Shown here one piece after another: positions 22,135 to 29,784 of a stretch of 32,843 nt of DNA. The stretch covers positions 291 to 33,133 of the forward strand of contig JASLZG010000010.1 of NCBI GenBank assembly GCA_030754995.1, read 5' to 3'. The notes beneath the pieces are model-generated. The model saw only the letters and a program-made list of their open reading frames with translations, had not been told where the DNA came from and did not search any database. The stretch comes from Lentisphaeria bacterium. GTDB lineage: Bacteria; Verrucomicrobiota; Lentisphaeria; JABSQK01; CAJWLW01. The position numbers and the translations under genes were made by a program. Each line of letters begins with the position of its first letter. Within the stretch, counting starts at the first letter, position 1.

Positions 22135-24642
22135 TCAGGGCTCCCAGGTTTCCCGGTAGAGCAGGGTGAACGGCTCGGTCAGGCAGCAGGTGTTGAGGTC
22201 GAGCACGGTTGCCTCTGCAAAGGCTGCCCCGGTGTCGAGGATATGGACGATCGGAATCTGGTCGAACCGGAACTCGAATTCCGGCACGTACCGGCGGACG
22301 TAAACGCCGATAAGCTGGTTCCGCAGCATGAACGACTGGGGGGCGCAGTAGATTCGCGGCCCCTGGGACTGGAGCAGCAGCGCCCGCAGTCCGGCGGCAT
22401 CGGTTACGGTTGGCGGCAAATCTGCCGTCGCCATGTCGAACACAATGAAACGAGACGCCTCGGCAACCGCTGCGAAGAGGCTGGTCTGCGTTTCGAAGAT
22501 AATCGCCGGTATTTCGGCGCCCTGGCACAGAAAAGCAAACAGCGCCGCGCGGGACAGCGCCGACCCGGTGCCGTTTTCCAGCGTGCGCGCCGGCAGGTCG
22601 AAGGCCGCCTCGGGCTGCAGTCGTGTGGCTTTCGCCAGCGCCCGGGCAATCCGCAAGGCGGTGCTGTGTTCGTCCGTCGGCAGCTCTGCGAGGAAGCTTG
22701 CCAGGCGCCCGATGTCCCGCCAATAGGCGTAGTCCAGCTCGCCGCTGCGAGTGTATACAGCAGTTGCGGGCCATTCCGGCGGGGCATAGTCGTGGAACAA
22801 CGGATCGACAAAAAACCCGGGGGCTTTGAACAGAAGTTGTTCACCAACCAGGCTGACGGCGGCAACGTCGGTTTTCGCGGCAGCGCACCACTGCGCTGTG
22901 ACGGCACTGCGATCCCATCGCGCTCGTTCGATATACAGTCGCTTGAGACGGCGGTCGAGGACGTGAAGTTCGGTGTACGGCGGGCCGTTGCGTTCGAGCG
23001 CCATGAAATAGTATTGAATGGTATCGGGATCGAACGGATGCAGTTCATAGTCGCGAGCGAAATAGCGCACTGCGGTATCCAGCTGCCGCATGGTGCCGTG
23101 GGCCTGCCCGAGAAAGCGGTTGAGATGCGCGTAGTTCGAATCCAGCGCCTGGGCCTTTTCGAGATACGGCAAAGCCCGTTTCGGGTCCATGAACTTCTCA
23201 ATGGCAATGGCTCCACAGCCGTACCAGCCGTCGATCCGCCGCGGCGCGATTCGCGTAACGGCATCGTAGCAGTCAAAGGCGCGATCGTAGTCGCCGGCGA
23301 AGTCGTAGTGTGCGGCGCCACGCTGCATCCAGCCGAGCCGAATCATATCGATGGTATGCCACAGGCTGAAAACCACGACGACTGCGAACAGTGCCGGGCC
23401 CCATCGTCTCGCCGAACCAGCAGTCTGGCAGGTGATTTGACCGGGCGTTGCGGGCTCGGCCTGGTCATCTGCCGTCGTTGTTTGTGCCAGGACGCAGCGG
23501 CTGTACAGCAGGCCAAGGCAGCACAGTGCGATAATGCTGGACGGCGGCTGTACCAGGGGTTTGTCCAACATGGCGTGCAGATAGATCACGAAGGCGCTGA
23601 AATGTGCAATCTGCACGTATGCCGGTGCACCCCGCGGCAGCCGCAGGAGCGGCAGGAGCGCGATCAGCCAGGCCAGGGCCGCCGGGATGCCGATGTTGGC
23701 GGCGATGTTCAGAAACTCGTTGTGCGGATGTGCGATAGTTTCCGATGCGACGGCCCGGCGGTGGTAGGATGATGTCGTCAGGTATTCGGCGTAGACATTG
23801 ACGAAGCGGCCTGGGCCAACGCCGACAACCGGGTGGTCGGCGGCCAGCTGGGCGGCGGCCTCCCACACCGGTATGCGGATGTCTTTGTCGACGATCTGGA
23901 CGACCCGCTCGTGGTTCGCGATGGCAGCGCTGCCACCAATGATCACGATGAGGGCAAGAACCAACAGGCGGACCCGGGGCCGCAGCCGGCTGACTCCAGC
24001 GAACAGGAGATAACAGACGAGCGCCACCCAGGCGGCGCGGCTGAGACAGCGATGAATCAGCAACAGCACCGGAGATATTGCAACGGCAGCGATCGCGAGG
24101 CGCCACGCCCGCCGGCGCAGGCCCCGGCACAGGGCATAGATGGCGATGGCACCCCATGGCGCCGTCGCCAACAGGCAGATAGCCATCCAATTGCGGTTGC
24201 CGGCGATACCGACAACGTCTGTGCGGGCGTCGAATCCGTAGATCATCAGCAGCAGCCACAGCCCGGCAAGGACGACGACGGTACGTGACCAGCGGAAAGC
24301 GGCCTGGCGGCTGTAGAGGGCCATGGCCAACGGCACGGACAGGTAGCCGATGAAGCCGACAGTGCGTTGCCAGTCGGCCGGCTGCCGAAGCAGATTGATG
24401 GTGACAGCGACGGCGAGAACGGTCAGGCAGAGGCGCCAGCGCCGCTGGACGTGTTGCAGGCCGACCAGGAGGATCGGCACGGACAGGCAGGTGAGCACGA
24501 GGAGGGCCGGGAGGCGCATGTAGTAGGAGTCGCCGCCGCCGAACCGATAGGGAATGAGCGCGATTGGGTAGGTGCAGAAGGTGAAGAAAGCGACCGCGGC
24601 ACCGAAGACCCGGTAGGCAAAAGTTGTCAGTCGTGTCGACAT
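22135..24642 (-). CDS. O-antigen ligase-like membrane protein with TPR and degenerate transglutaminase-like domain
   Basis: 835 residues. The first ~430 hold about ten transmembrane segments and the Wzy_C/WaaL signatures: RIPVWEAAAQLAADHPVVGV, then GPGRF, and HPHNEFLNIAANIGIP, the periplasmic loop of O-antigen ligases and oligosaccharyltransferases. A large periplasmic C-terminus follows. It starts with TPR units at about 455-560 (FAGDYDRAFDCYDAV, RALPYLEKAQALDSNYAHL). Residues about 640-750 read like a transglutaminase core (NGTGSALSRAALFAFLCQG, AEIPAIIFE), except that the catalytic Cys position after GTG is Ser/Ala. Likely role: transfer of a polymer or glycan at the periplasmic face; substrate unknown. 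A TATAAT at 24654-24659 ends about 11 bases before the ATG and no Shine-Dalgarno is seen. It converges on the beta-helix gene. Confidence 0.85.
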   Translation of the reverse strand: MSTRLTTFAYRVFGAAVAFFTFCTYPIALIPYRFGGGDSYYMRLPALLVLTCLSVPILLVGLQHVQRRWRLCLTVLAVAVTINLLRQPADWQRTVGFIGYLSVPLAMALYSRQAAFRWSRTVVVLAGLWLLLMIYGFDARTDVVGIAGNRNWMAICLLATAPWGAIAIYALCRGLRRRAWRLAIAAVAISPVLLLIHRCLSRAAWVALVCYLLFAGVSRLRPRVRLLVLALIVIIGGSAAIANHERVVQIVDKDIRIPVWEAAAQLAADHPVVGVGPGRFVNVYAEYLTTSSYHRRAVASETIAHPHNEFLNIAANIGIPAALAWLIALLPLLRLPRGAPAYVQIAHFSAFVIYLHAMLDKPLVQPPSSIIALCCLGLLYSRCVLAQTTTADDQAEPATPGQITCQTAGSARRWGPALFAVVVVFSLWHTIDMIRLGWMQRGAAHYDFAGDYDRAFDCYDAVTRIAPRRIDGWYGCGAIAIEKFMDPKRALPYLEKAQALDSNYAHLNRFLGQAHGTMRQLDTAVRYFARDYELHPFDPDTIQYYFMALERNGPPYTELHVLDRRLKRLYIERARWDRSAVTAQWCAAAKTDVAAVSLVGEQLLFKAPGFFVDPLFHDYAPPEWPATAVYTRSGELDYAYWRDIGRLASFLAELPTDEHSTALRIARALAKATRLQPEAAFDLPARTLENGTGSALSRAALFAFLCQGAEIPAIIFETQTSLFAAVAEASRFIVFDMATADLPPTVTDAAGLRALLLQSQGPRIYCAPQSFMLRNQLIGVYVRRYVPEFEFRFDQIPIVHILDTGAAFAEATVLDLNTCCLTEPFTLLYRETWEP

Positions 24643-24741
24643 CGAACCAGAATATTATAATGAGGCGCGCCGCCGCACGGGCCGTTGCCCTTGGCCGCCG
24701 GATGATGCCTAATTCGGCGATGCACCCGGGAGCAGCCTTTT

Positions 24742-24776
24742 AAAAAAGAACGAGGAGGCCGGAGGCCTCCTCGTTC
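24742..24776 (-). terminator. Rho-independent terminator of the pseudopilin gene
   Basis: A perfect 13-bp stem GAACGAGGAGGCC / GGCCTCCTCGTTC with loop of 3, followed on the minus strand by six T, 26 bases after the pseudopilin stop. Confidence 0.93.
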
Positions 24777-24802
24777 GAATCTCGATGATAGGACGCCCGT
24801 GA

Positions 24803-25267
24803 TTACGGCTTTGAACCGCTGGCATGCCCATCGATGTAGAGCGCATTGACCCAGGCGTTATCCGGATGGTTGCCGGATTCGTCATAGGCCAGTGAACTCG
24901 TGGTCGGGCTCTTGTTGGTGTCCTTAAGACCGCTACCAACGAATGTGTAGTCACTGTTTGACGCAGTACTTGCTGGGTTGTCCTTACTCGGGCAACCGTA
25001 AACCTTACCATTCACCAGATACTTCTGTGCGTGGAGGTCACTGAGGTCTTGGGCGGTTCCGTCTGGGAAGAAACCGCCTTCTATGTCGTCACCAGCATAC
25101 ATGATCAGAGCCAGGCCGATCTGCTTAAGGTTGCCGAGGCAGTTCATGCGGCGTGCTTTTTCGCGTGCTTGGTTAAGTGCCGGCAGAAGCATGCCCGCCA
25201 AGATAGCGATGATCGCGATAACGACCAGCAGCTCGATGAGGGTGAATCCTTTCTTGCGCTTTTCCAT
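24803..25267 (-). CDS. Type II/IV pseudopilin with prepilin cleavage site
   Basis: 154 residues. The N-terminus [12 protein letters not shown] is a class III prepilin leader with cleavage after Gly7, Phe8 for N-methylation and Glu12 in the fifth mature position. The hydrophobic helix follows ([20 protein letters not shown]), then [19 protein letters not shown], the phrase typical of pseudopilins in Lentisphaerota and Planctomycetes. The C-terminus has His followed by a short spacer and IDGH, resembling the H-X9-DG motif of that group with a slightly longer spacer. The product is processed by a prepilin peptidase and inserted in the inner membrane as part of a type II secretion or pilus-like filament; no other assembly gene is in the window. 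GAGAAGG precedes the ATG. A long leader, a sigma-54 promoter candidate and an upstream activator gene suggest tight regulation. Confidence 0.93.
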   Translation of the reverse strand: MEKRKKGFTLIELLVVIAIIAILAGMLLPALNQAREKARRMNCLGNLKQIGLALIMYAGDDIEGGFFPDGTAQDLSDLHAQKYLVNGKVYGCPSKDNPASTASNSDYTFVGSGLKDTNKSPTTSSLAYDESGNHPDNAWVNALYIDGHASGSKP

Positions 25268-25335
25268 TGTGCCTTCTCGTTGGGTTGGGTTGAGTCGGTT
25301 GTAATGTCGCCACCGGTGACGACGAGGTAATCAAT

Positions 25336-25370
25336 TTCGCCTGACCTGCGTCCGAGGCGAATCAGGCGAA
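25336..25370 (-). promoter_or_regulatory. Stem-loop in the pseudopilin leader
   Basis: TTCGCCTGA and TCAGGCGAA form a perfect 9-bp inverted repeat around a 17-base loop, about 70 bases before the pseudopilin start. The right arm region also contains AGGCGAA twice in direct orientation (25355 and 25364), so it could be an operator rather than an RNA structure. There is no T-run, so it is not an intrinsic terminator. Confidence 0.45.
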
Positions 25371-25643
25371 CCGTAAATTTATGTCACGGTACACCAAGTC
25401 AATTCCAGACGATCACTAGGTGAGATGTAATCACCGGAAAAGTTAAAAAGCAAAACTTGTCGATCCCTCTCACCTCCTGCGTTTGAGCGTTCTGTCTTCT
25501 ATTTCCCCAAATCGGTTTTGCCAACCTCATAGTCCGGAATGGTCCGGAAATACGAAATGTGGGCGCTACTATAGCCACGCGCATCGTGGATGCAAAGGCG
25601 ACAAAACAAAAAAAATCAAAAATTCAATCACCCTGGTTTTTCA

Positions 25644-25659
25644 TGCAACTGCACCACCA
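25644..25659 (-). promoter_or_regulatory. Candidate sigma-54 (-24/-12) promoter for the pseudopilin gene
   Basis: Minus strand TGGTGGTGCAGTTGCA against consensus TGGCACG-N4-TTGCA: the invariant GG and GC are present with exactly ten bases between them, and TGG and TTGCA match fully. It points to the pseudopilin gene, giving a leader of roughly 365 bases, and lies next to a gene for a sigma-54 activator. Confidence 0.55.
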
Positions 25660-25680
25660 ACACAATCAATGTATTGTGGT

Positions 25681-25704
25681 TCGTGCAATGCCGGATTAGC
25701 ACGA
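25681..25704. promoter_or_regulatory. Imperfect dyad upstream of the sigma-54 promoter
   Basis: TCGTGC and GCACGA are perfect inverted arms separated by 12 bases, centred about 35 bases upstream of the -24 element. Spacing suits a dimeric regulator, but it is a single copy found by eye. Confidence 0.35.
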
Positions 25705-25801
25705 GGCGTACCAAGCACTATTTTTTTCGGCGTAACTGATTATAGGTGACTCTGTTAAAGAATAAGTTGATTTGCCGGGTCGCGCAGTCAGATTCAGATT
25801 G

Positions 25802-25829
25802 TCACGCAAAAAGTGTGAAAATCACGCAA
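25802..25829. promoter_or_regulatory. Paired TCACGCAA direct repeats, possible enhancer sites
   Basis: TCACGCAA occurs at 25802-25809 and 25822-25829, a 20-base period (two helical turns, same face). They lie about 145-165 bases upstream of the -24 element, where NtrC-type activators usually bind. Confidence 0.4.
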
Positions 25830-25842
25830 CTGTGCGTCGCTG

Positions 25843-25864
25843 CCGCGATCACAAAAAATCGCGG
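25843..25864. terminator. Hairpin downstream of the activator gene
   Basis: CCGCGAT / ATCGCGG, 7-bp stem with an 8-base A-rich loop, about 45 bases after the activator stop. No T-run follows, so a terminator role is only possible. Confidence 0.3.
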
Positions 25865-25909
25865 GGCCGGCAATATGTCAGACCGAAGCCCAACCGCGTC
25901 ACCAACACC

Positions 25910-27268
25910 TCAGTCGTTGGTATCGATACCCAGTGTCTCCATCTGGTAACGCAGGGCATGCCGGCTGACCCCAAGACGCTCTGCAGCCTTGTTCAAGCGC
26001 CACTTCGACTGCTCCAAGGCCTCGATGATCTGTGATTTCTTGAACGCCTCTACGGCATCTTTCAACGGCAGGTGGCTGAGCGATGCATGGTCAATCTGAG
26101 GCGCCGCCCCCCGCACCAGGTAATCGATCTCATCGAGGTTGTCGAGGATCACGACACGTTCCATCAGGTTCTGCACTTCCCGTACGTTGCCCGGCCACGG
26201 GTATTGCTCGAGCCGGGTGATTGTTGCCGGCGACAGCTCGATATTGTCGTTTTCGGGGAACTTGTGCCGGGCCTGATCCAGAAAGGTCCTGGCCAGCAAC
26301 GGGATGTCGCCGTGTCGTTCACGCAGCGGCGGGATTTTGATATTGATCACGTTGAGCCGAAAAAACAGGTCCTCGCGGAAGTTGCCGCGGACGATTTCTT
26401 CCTTCAGATCCTTGTTGGTCGCCGCAATGATCCGCACGTTGGTGTGCACCGCCTCGCTGCCGCCGACGCGGAAGAAGACCTTTTCCTGAATACCACGAAG
26501 CACTTTTGCCTGGACCGACAGACTCATGTCGCCGACTTCGTCGAGATACAGGGTGCCGCCGTCGGCGATTTCGAACTTGCCCGACGTGCGTTGATCGGCT
26601 CCGGTGAAGGCGCCTTTCTCGTAACCGAACAGTTCGGATTCGAGCAGCGACTCGGCGAATGCGGCGCAGTTCACCTCGATGAACGGTTGGCCGACGCGGC
26701 CACTGTGGTAATGCAGACTGTGTGCAACCAGTTCCTTGCCGACGCCGCATTCGCCTTCGACGAAAACCGTGGCGTCGGTGGGAGCGACCCGCGCGACAGT
26801 GTCTTTAAGTTGCCGCATCACCTCCGATTCGCCGATAATATCGGAGAGATTGTAGCGGCTGCCGATCTCGTTCCGCAGCATCAGGTTCTCAACCATCAGG
26901 TTCTCGTAATCGAGAGCCTTCTTGACGGTCACCAGAAGTTCCTCGGGCCGGAACGGCTTGGCCAGATAGTCGAAGGCACCGCGCTTCATGGCGTCGACCG
27001 CCGATTTCATGTCACCGAAGGCCGAGATCATCATCACAGGAATCGACGGGAAATTCTCCTTGATGGCGGACAGAAACTTGATGCCGCTCATGCCGGGCAG
27101 GCGGACATCGGATATGATCAGGTTCACCGGCTCTTTGTTGACGACACTGAGGCCGTCGCGGGCATCGCCCGTGGTGAGGACGTCGTAGTCCTCGGCCTCG
27201 AGGATGGCCTTGAGGGTCTCGCACATCGCGGCTTCGTCATCGATCACCAATACGCGTGGTTTTGTCAT
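25910..27268 (-). CDS. Sigma-54-dependent response regulator (NtrC/PilR type)
   Basis: 452 residues with the complete three-domain layout. Receiver: acidic Asp10/Asp11, phosphoacceptor Asp54 in IISDVRLPGMSG, and the Lys of YLAKPFRPEE. AAA+ domain: Walker A GECGVGKE, the sigma-54 contact loop GAFTGA, Walker B GGTLYLDEVGDMS, and arginine-finger region FREDLFFRLNVI. C-terminus: FIS-type HTH (LNKAAERLGVSRHALRYQME). All catalytic residues for ATP-driven remodelling of sigma-54 polymerase are intact. The histidine kinase gene lies 148 bases upstream on the same strand, and the pseudopilin gene with a sigma-54 promoter candidate lies downstream, so it plausibly activates that promoter after phosphorylation. 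The PilR analogy is contextual; orthology is not shown. Confidence 0.95.
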   Translation of the reverse strand: MTKPRVLVIDDEAAMCETLKAILEAEDYDVLTTGDARDGLSVVNKEPVNLIISDVRLPGMSGIKFLSAIKENFPSIPVMMISAFGDMKSAVDAMKRGAFDYLAKPFRPEELLVTVKKALDYENLMVENLMLRNEIGSRYNLSDIIGESEVMRQLKDTVARVAPTDATVFVEGECGVGKELVAHSLHYHSGRVGQPFIEVNCAAFAESLLESELFGYEKGAFTGADQRTSGKFEIADGGTLYLDEVGDMSLSVQAKVLRGIQEKVFFRVGGSEAVHTNVRIIAATNKDLKEEIVRGNFREDLFFRLNVINIKIPPLRERHGDIPLLARTFLDQARHKFPENDNIELSPATITRLEQYPWPGNVREVQNLMERVVILDNLDEIDYLVRGAAPQIDHASLSHLPLKDAVEAFKKSQIIEALEQSKWRLNKAAERLGVSRHALRYQMETLGIDTND

Positions 27269-27416
27269 CTTCGGCGTCCGCCTCGGTCATCAAGCCTGGC
27301 CCGTCCATGGATTTTCGCGGTTGCATCAAGAAAACGCATGGAGAGTCCAGGGTTAAAGTGGCCCCGTCTACCTTTTTACATTTGTTCAATTTCCGTCAAA
27401 ATTCAATCGTTTCGTG

Positions 27417-28790
27417 TCATTCCGTGGCACTGATGACCAGCGGGAAGCGGATTTCCACCAGGGTGCCATCGCCGACGGCGCTGGCCAGATCGACCCTGCC
27501 GTTGTAATTCTCTATGATATTCCGGACAATCGTCAGACCCAGGCCGCTACCGGTTGATTTGGTTGTGTAAAACGACTCGAATACCCGCTCGAGATTCCTG
27601 GGTGTGATGCCTTTGCCGGAGTCTTTGATGGTGATGGTGATGACGCGGTTGACCTCGTCAAGTCCGGTTTCTATGGTCAGACGCTTGCCGCGCTCACCGG
27701 CCATTGCTTCGAGTGCGTTGCGGATGAGATTAATAAAGACCTGCCGGAGTTGCCCGGCGTCGATCAGCAGCGGCGGCAGTTTCAAGTCGTACTGTTTCTT
27801 GACGAGCACCTTGTTGCCGTGGCCGGTGTCGCTGTATAGGACCATGGCCAAGGCACTGTCGATGTTCTCGTGCACGTCCGATTCCTCGATGCTGCCCTCG
27901 CGCATGCGCGCGTAACCCAAGAGGTCCGTGATGATGCGGTCCGATCGTTGCACTGCGTCGTCGATGATGTCCAGGTGCTGATTCACTTTTTCGACGTCCG
28001 ACTTTCGAATATTGCTGCGGGCCAGGTACAGCGCGTTGGTGATGATCGCCAGCGGGTTCTTCAGTTCGTGTGCAACCTCCGAGGCAAGCTTGACCTGCGA
28101 CGAGAACTTTTCGCGCCGCAACAGCAATTCCTGGCTGGCAAGCCGCTCCTCCTGCTTCAGGTACAACTGGTTGAAGACGCCCCACCCGCAGAAGCTCAGC
28201 AGTAGCAGAAGAACGGGTCGAAAATAGAACTGATTGGCGCTGAGAAACGCAAACGAGGCCTTGAATTCTGTCGTCCAAAGATCCTTTTCCCAGTTCACGT
28301 CCATGTAGACAATCCCGACATATAGCGCCACAAACGAAACGTTTAGCACGGTCTGCCGGGATAGCGACGGAAAATTGGCTGAGTTCCGCACGATCAGCGG
28401 GCAGTAAAACCAGTACAGCGCGCTGTTGATACCACCGGTCATCTTGATCATCCAGCACAGGAAAAGACCGTCGATGAAAGCCAGGCCGTAGGCCGAGAAG
28501 CGCACCGCCGCCAGGTTGCGCCGGACCAGCTCGACTCGCAGCATCAGCACCAGGAAAGAAGTTGCCGCATAAATGCCGAGTGCCGAACGAAACTCCATCC
28601 AGGGATCACCCGCATGGAACGCTATTTCGGCGGACTGCAGATACAGGAACGCCGCTAGGCAGACGGCAACCTTCGCCGGCAACATCACCCACAGCTCATT
28701 CCGAATGATCCAGTTGATCTGGGTAAGCTCATCCTGGGCATAGATGCTGCGCTTCCGTTCGCGGTGCTCACTGCTCTTTTCAGATGCCAT
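27417..28790 (-). CDS. Membrane sensor histidine kinase (PilS-like)
   Basis: 457 residues. About six hydrophobic segments fill residues 35-215 (for example KVAVCLAAFLYLQ, ALGIYAATSFLVLMLRV, VLLLLLSFCGWGVF) with little loop sequence, so there is no large periplasmic sensor domain and no PAS domain; PilS and other 6-TM sensors look like this. A short coiled linker leads to the HisKA H-box (ASEVAHELKNPLAIITNAL, His about residue 245). The HATPase_c boxes follow: N (LIRNALEAMAGE), G1 (IKDSGKGIT), F (FESFYTTKS) and G2 (GSGLGLTIVRNI). All needed residues appear intact. Predicted to autophosphorylate and pass phosphate to Asp54 of the adjacent activator. Its first 11 bases overlap the end of the glycosyltransferase gene upstream, suggesting coupling. 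Confidence 0.93.
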   Translation of the reverse strand: MASEKSSEHRERKRSIYAQDELTQINWIIRNELWVMLPAKVAVCLAAFLYLQSAEIAFHAGDPWMEFRSALGIYAATSFLVLMLRVELVRRNLAAVRFSAYGLAFIDGLFLCWMIKMTGGINSALYWFYCPLIVRNSANFPSLSRQTVLNVSFVALYVGIVYMDVNWEKDLWTTEFKASFAFLSANQFYFRPVLLLLLSFCGWGVFNQLYLKQEERLASQELLLRREKFSSQVKLASEVAHELKNPLAIITNALYLARSNIRKSDVEKVNQHLDIIDDAVQRSDRIITDLLGYARMREGSIEESDVHENIDSALAMVLYSDTGHGNKVLVKKQYDLKLPPLLIDAGQLRQVFINLIRNALEAMAGERGKRLTIETGLDEVNRVITITIKDSGKGITPRNLERVFESFYTTKSTGSGLGLTIVRNIIENYNGRVDLASAVGDGTLVEIRFPLVISATE

Positions 28791-29634
28791 CAGTTCTCAG
28801 GTCTGTAATCGTTACCGTTTCACCAACAGGCCCCCAGATATCGGGATCGGTCGCTAAAAATACAGCCTCGGTGGGAATTGCCAAAGCAGCCGCCAGATGC
28901 GTCACGCCGGTGTCGTTACCCAGAAAGGCCGTGGCGCGGCTCGCCAACGCCGTTCTCAAAGCCGTCACCGCGGCCGGCCGGACCACTTCGAAGGGCACCC
29001 CGGCAGCGGCGAAGCAGCTCGTCAGCAGCGGTGCCACTGCTTCATCCGCTGCCCCAAATGAGACAGTCACACTGGTCCCGCCTTGCGCCAGGAATTGTTT
29101 TGCGGACTCCGCAAACCATTCCGGGGCGGCGTTTTTCGCCGCCGCACCACTGCCGGGATGTATCCACAGCAGTGCCGGTCTGCCACTGGTCGTTTCTTCC
29201 GGGTGCCCGGGCCGGCGCAGGTGTGACGTGGTCAGCACGTCGGGTTCGGCGGTCAGGCCGCTGTCCAGCAGGATTCGCAGTGCCGCGTGCGGCGGCGCCG
29301 TGGGCCGTGCATCGATGCGGCGAAAGGCGGTGGCGCCGAGCCGGCAGGCCGCCCGTTGCAGCGTCCCGTCCGGATCCGGAAGCAGGCAGAACACTTCCGC
29401 ATCGGCAAACACCGCTGCCAGGTCTGGCATTGCATTCGACCACAGGCTCGCGAAGCGGGCGCTGTCGATGTCCGTAAAACCGTCCGCCAGGCCGTCAGGC
29501 GCGATCAACTGATGCCAGGCGCGGCGGGTGACCAGATGAACCGCCCGCCCGCCCGCCTGCAACCGGGCAAGCAACGGCAGCGTCAGCAGAAAGTCGCCGA
29601 GCCCGCCGGACCGAATAACCACGGCACGGCTCAC
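28780..29634 (-). CDS. Family 9 glycosyltransferase (heptosyltransferase-like)
   Basis: 284 residues, somewhat shorter than the usual ~320-350 of GT9 enzymes. The N-terminal GT-B loop VVIRSGGLGDFLLTLPLL matches the ADP-heptose:LPS heptosyltransferase start. The second domain has IHPGSGAAAKNAAPEWF (donor-phosphate loop) and GNDTGVTHLAAALAIPTEAVF (the conserved D-[ST]-G-x-x-H motif). Expected to transfer heptose or a related sugar to lipopolysaccharide core at the cytoplasmic side of the inner membrane. Its 3' end overlaps the histidine kinase gene by 11 bases; the functional link, if any, is unclear. The ribosomal protein operon is divergent. Confidence 0.88.
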   Translation of the reverse strand: MSRAVVIRSGGLGDFLLTLPLLARLQAGGRAVHLVTRRAWHQLIAPDGLADGFTDIDSARFASLWSNAMPDLAAVFADAEVFCLLPDPDGTLQRAACRLGATAFRRIDARPTAPPHAALRILLDSGLTAEPDVLTTSHLRRPGHPEETTSGRPALLWIHPGSGAAAKNAAPEWFAESAKQFLAQGGTSVTVSFGAADEAVAPLLTSCFAAAGVPFEVVRPAAVTALRTALASRATAFLGNDTGVTHLAAALAIPTEAVFLATDPDIWGPVGETVTITDLRTDGI

Positions 29635-29684
29635 AACGCCGTCGCGAGCGTTGAAAATCTCGAGATATTCCTTGATCCCACCAC

Positions 29685-29713
29685 TTGCATGGCGCCGTTT
29701 CGATTCCTATATT
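29685..29713 (+). promoter_or_regulatory. Candidate sigma-70 promoter for rplM-rpsI
   Basis: TTGCAT, 17 bases, TATATT: a good -10 and a partial -35, about 72 bases before the rplM start in the divergent gap with the glycosyltransferase gene. Confidence 0.5.
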
Positions 29714-29784
29714 AGGTGTTTTCCCATTACAATTTCGGGGCGGTCCGGACTAAGCGTCACTGCCAACTGATTGAGACACGGTTC

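Larger units (their letters stand above)
25268..25909. other. Intergenic regulatory region between pseudopilin and activator genes
   Basis: 640 bases without a convincing gene and clearly AT-richer than the neighbourhood. From the pseudopilin side it holds a stem-loop (25336-25370), an unused perfect AGGAGGTGA (minus strand, 25470-25478), the sigma-54 promoter candidate (25644-25659), a dyad (25681-25704), paired TCACGCAA repeats (25802-25829) and a hairpin (25843-25864). Small frames here (25399-25584 minus, 25483-25749 plus) lack ribosome-binding sites and recognisable products. Confidence 0.7.

Noticed and set aside
21922-23772. 616-codon plus-strand open frame
   Set aside because: Antisense to the O-antigen ligase gene, whose Wzy_C, TPR and TM features are clear; the plus-strand protein shows no domain.
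24770-24782. GTTCGAAT resembling a tRNA T-loop
   Set aside because: It is the edge of the terminator stem; no acceptor or anticodon arm can be built around it.
25399-25584. 61-codon minus-strand frame in the pseudopilin leader
   Set aside because: No ribosome-binding site at its start, and the strong AGGAGGTGA lies inside it; the peptide has no recognisable feature.
26072-27433. 453-codon plus-strand open frame
   Set aside because: Antisense to the sigma-54 activator gene, which has every expected catalytic motif.
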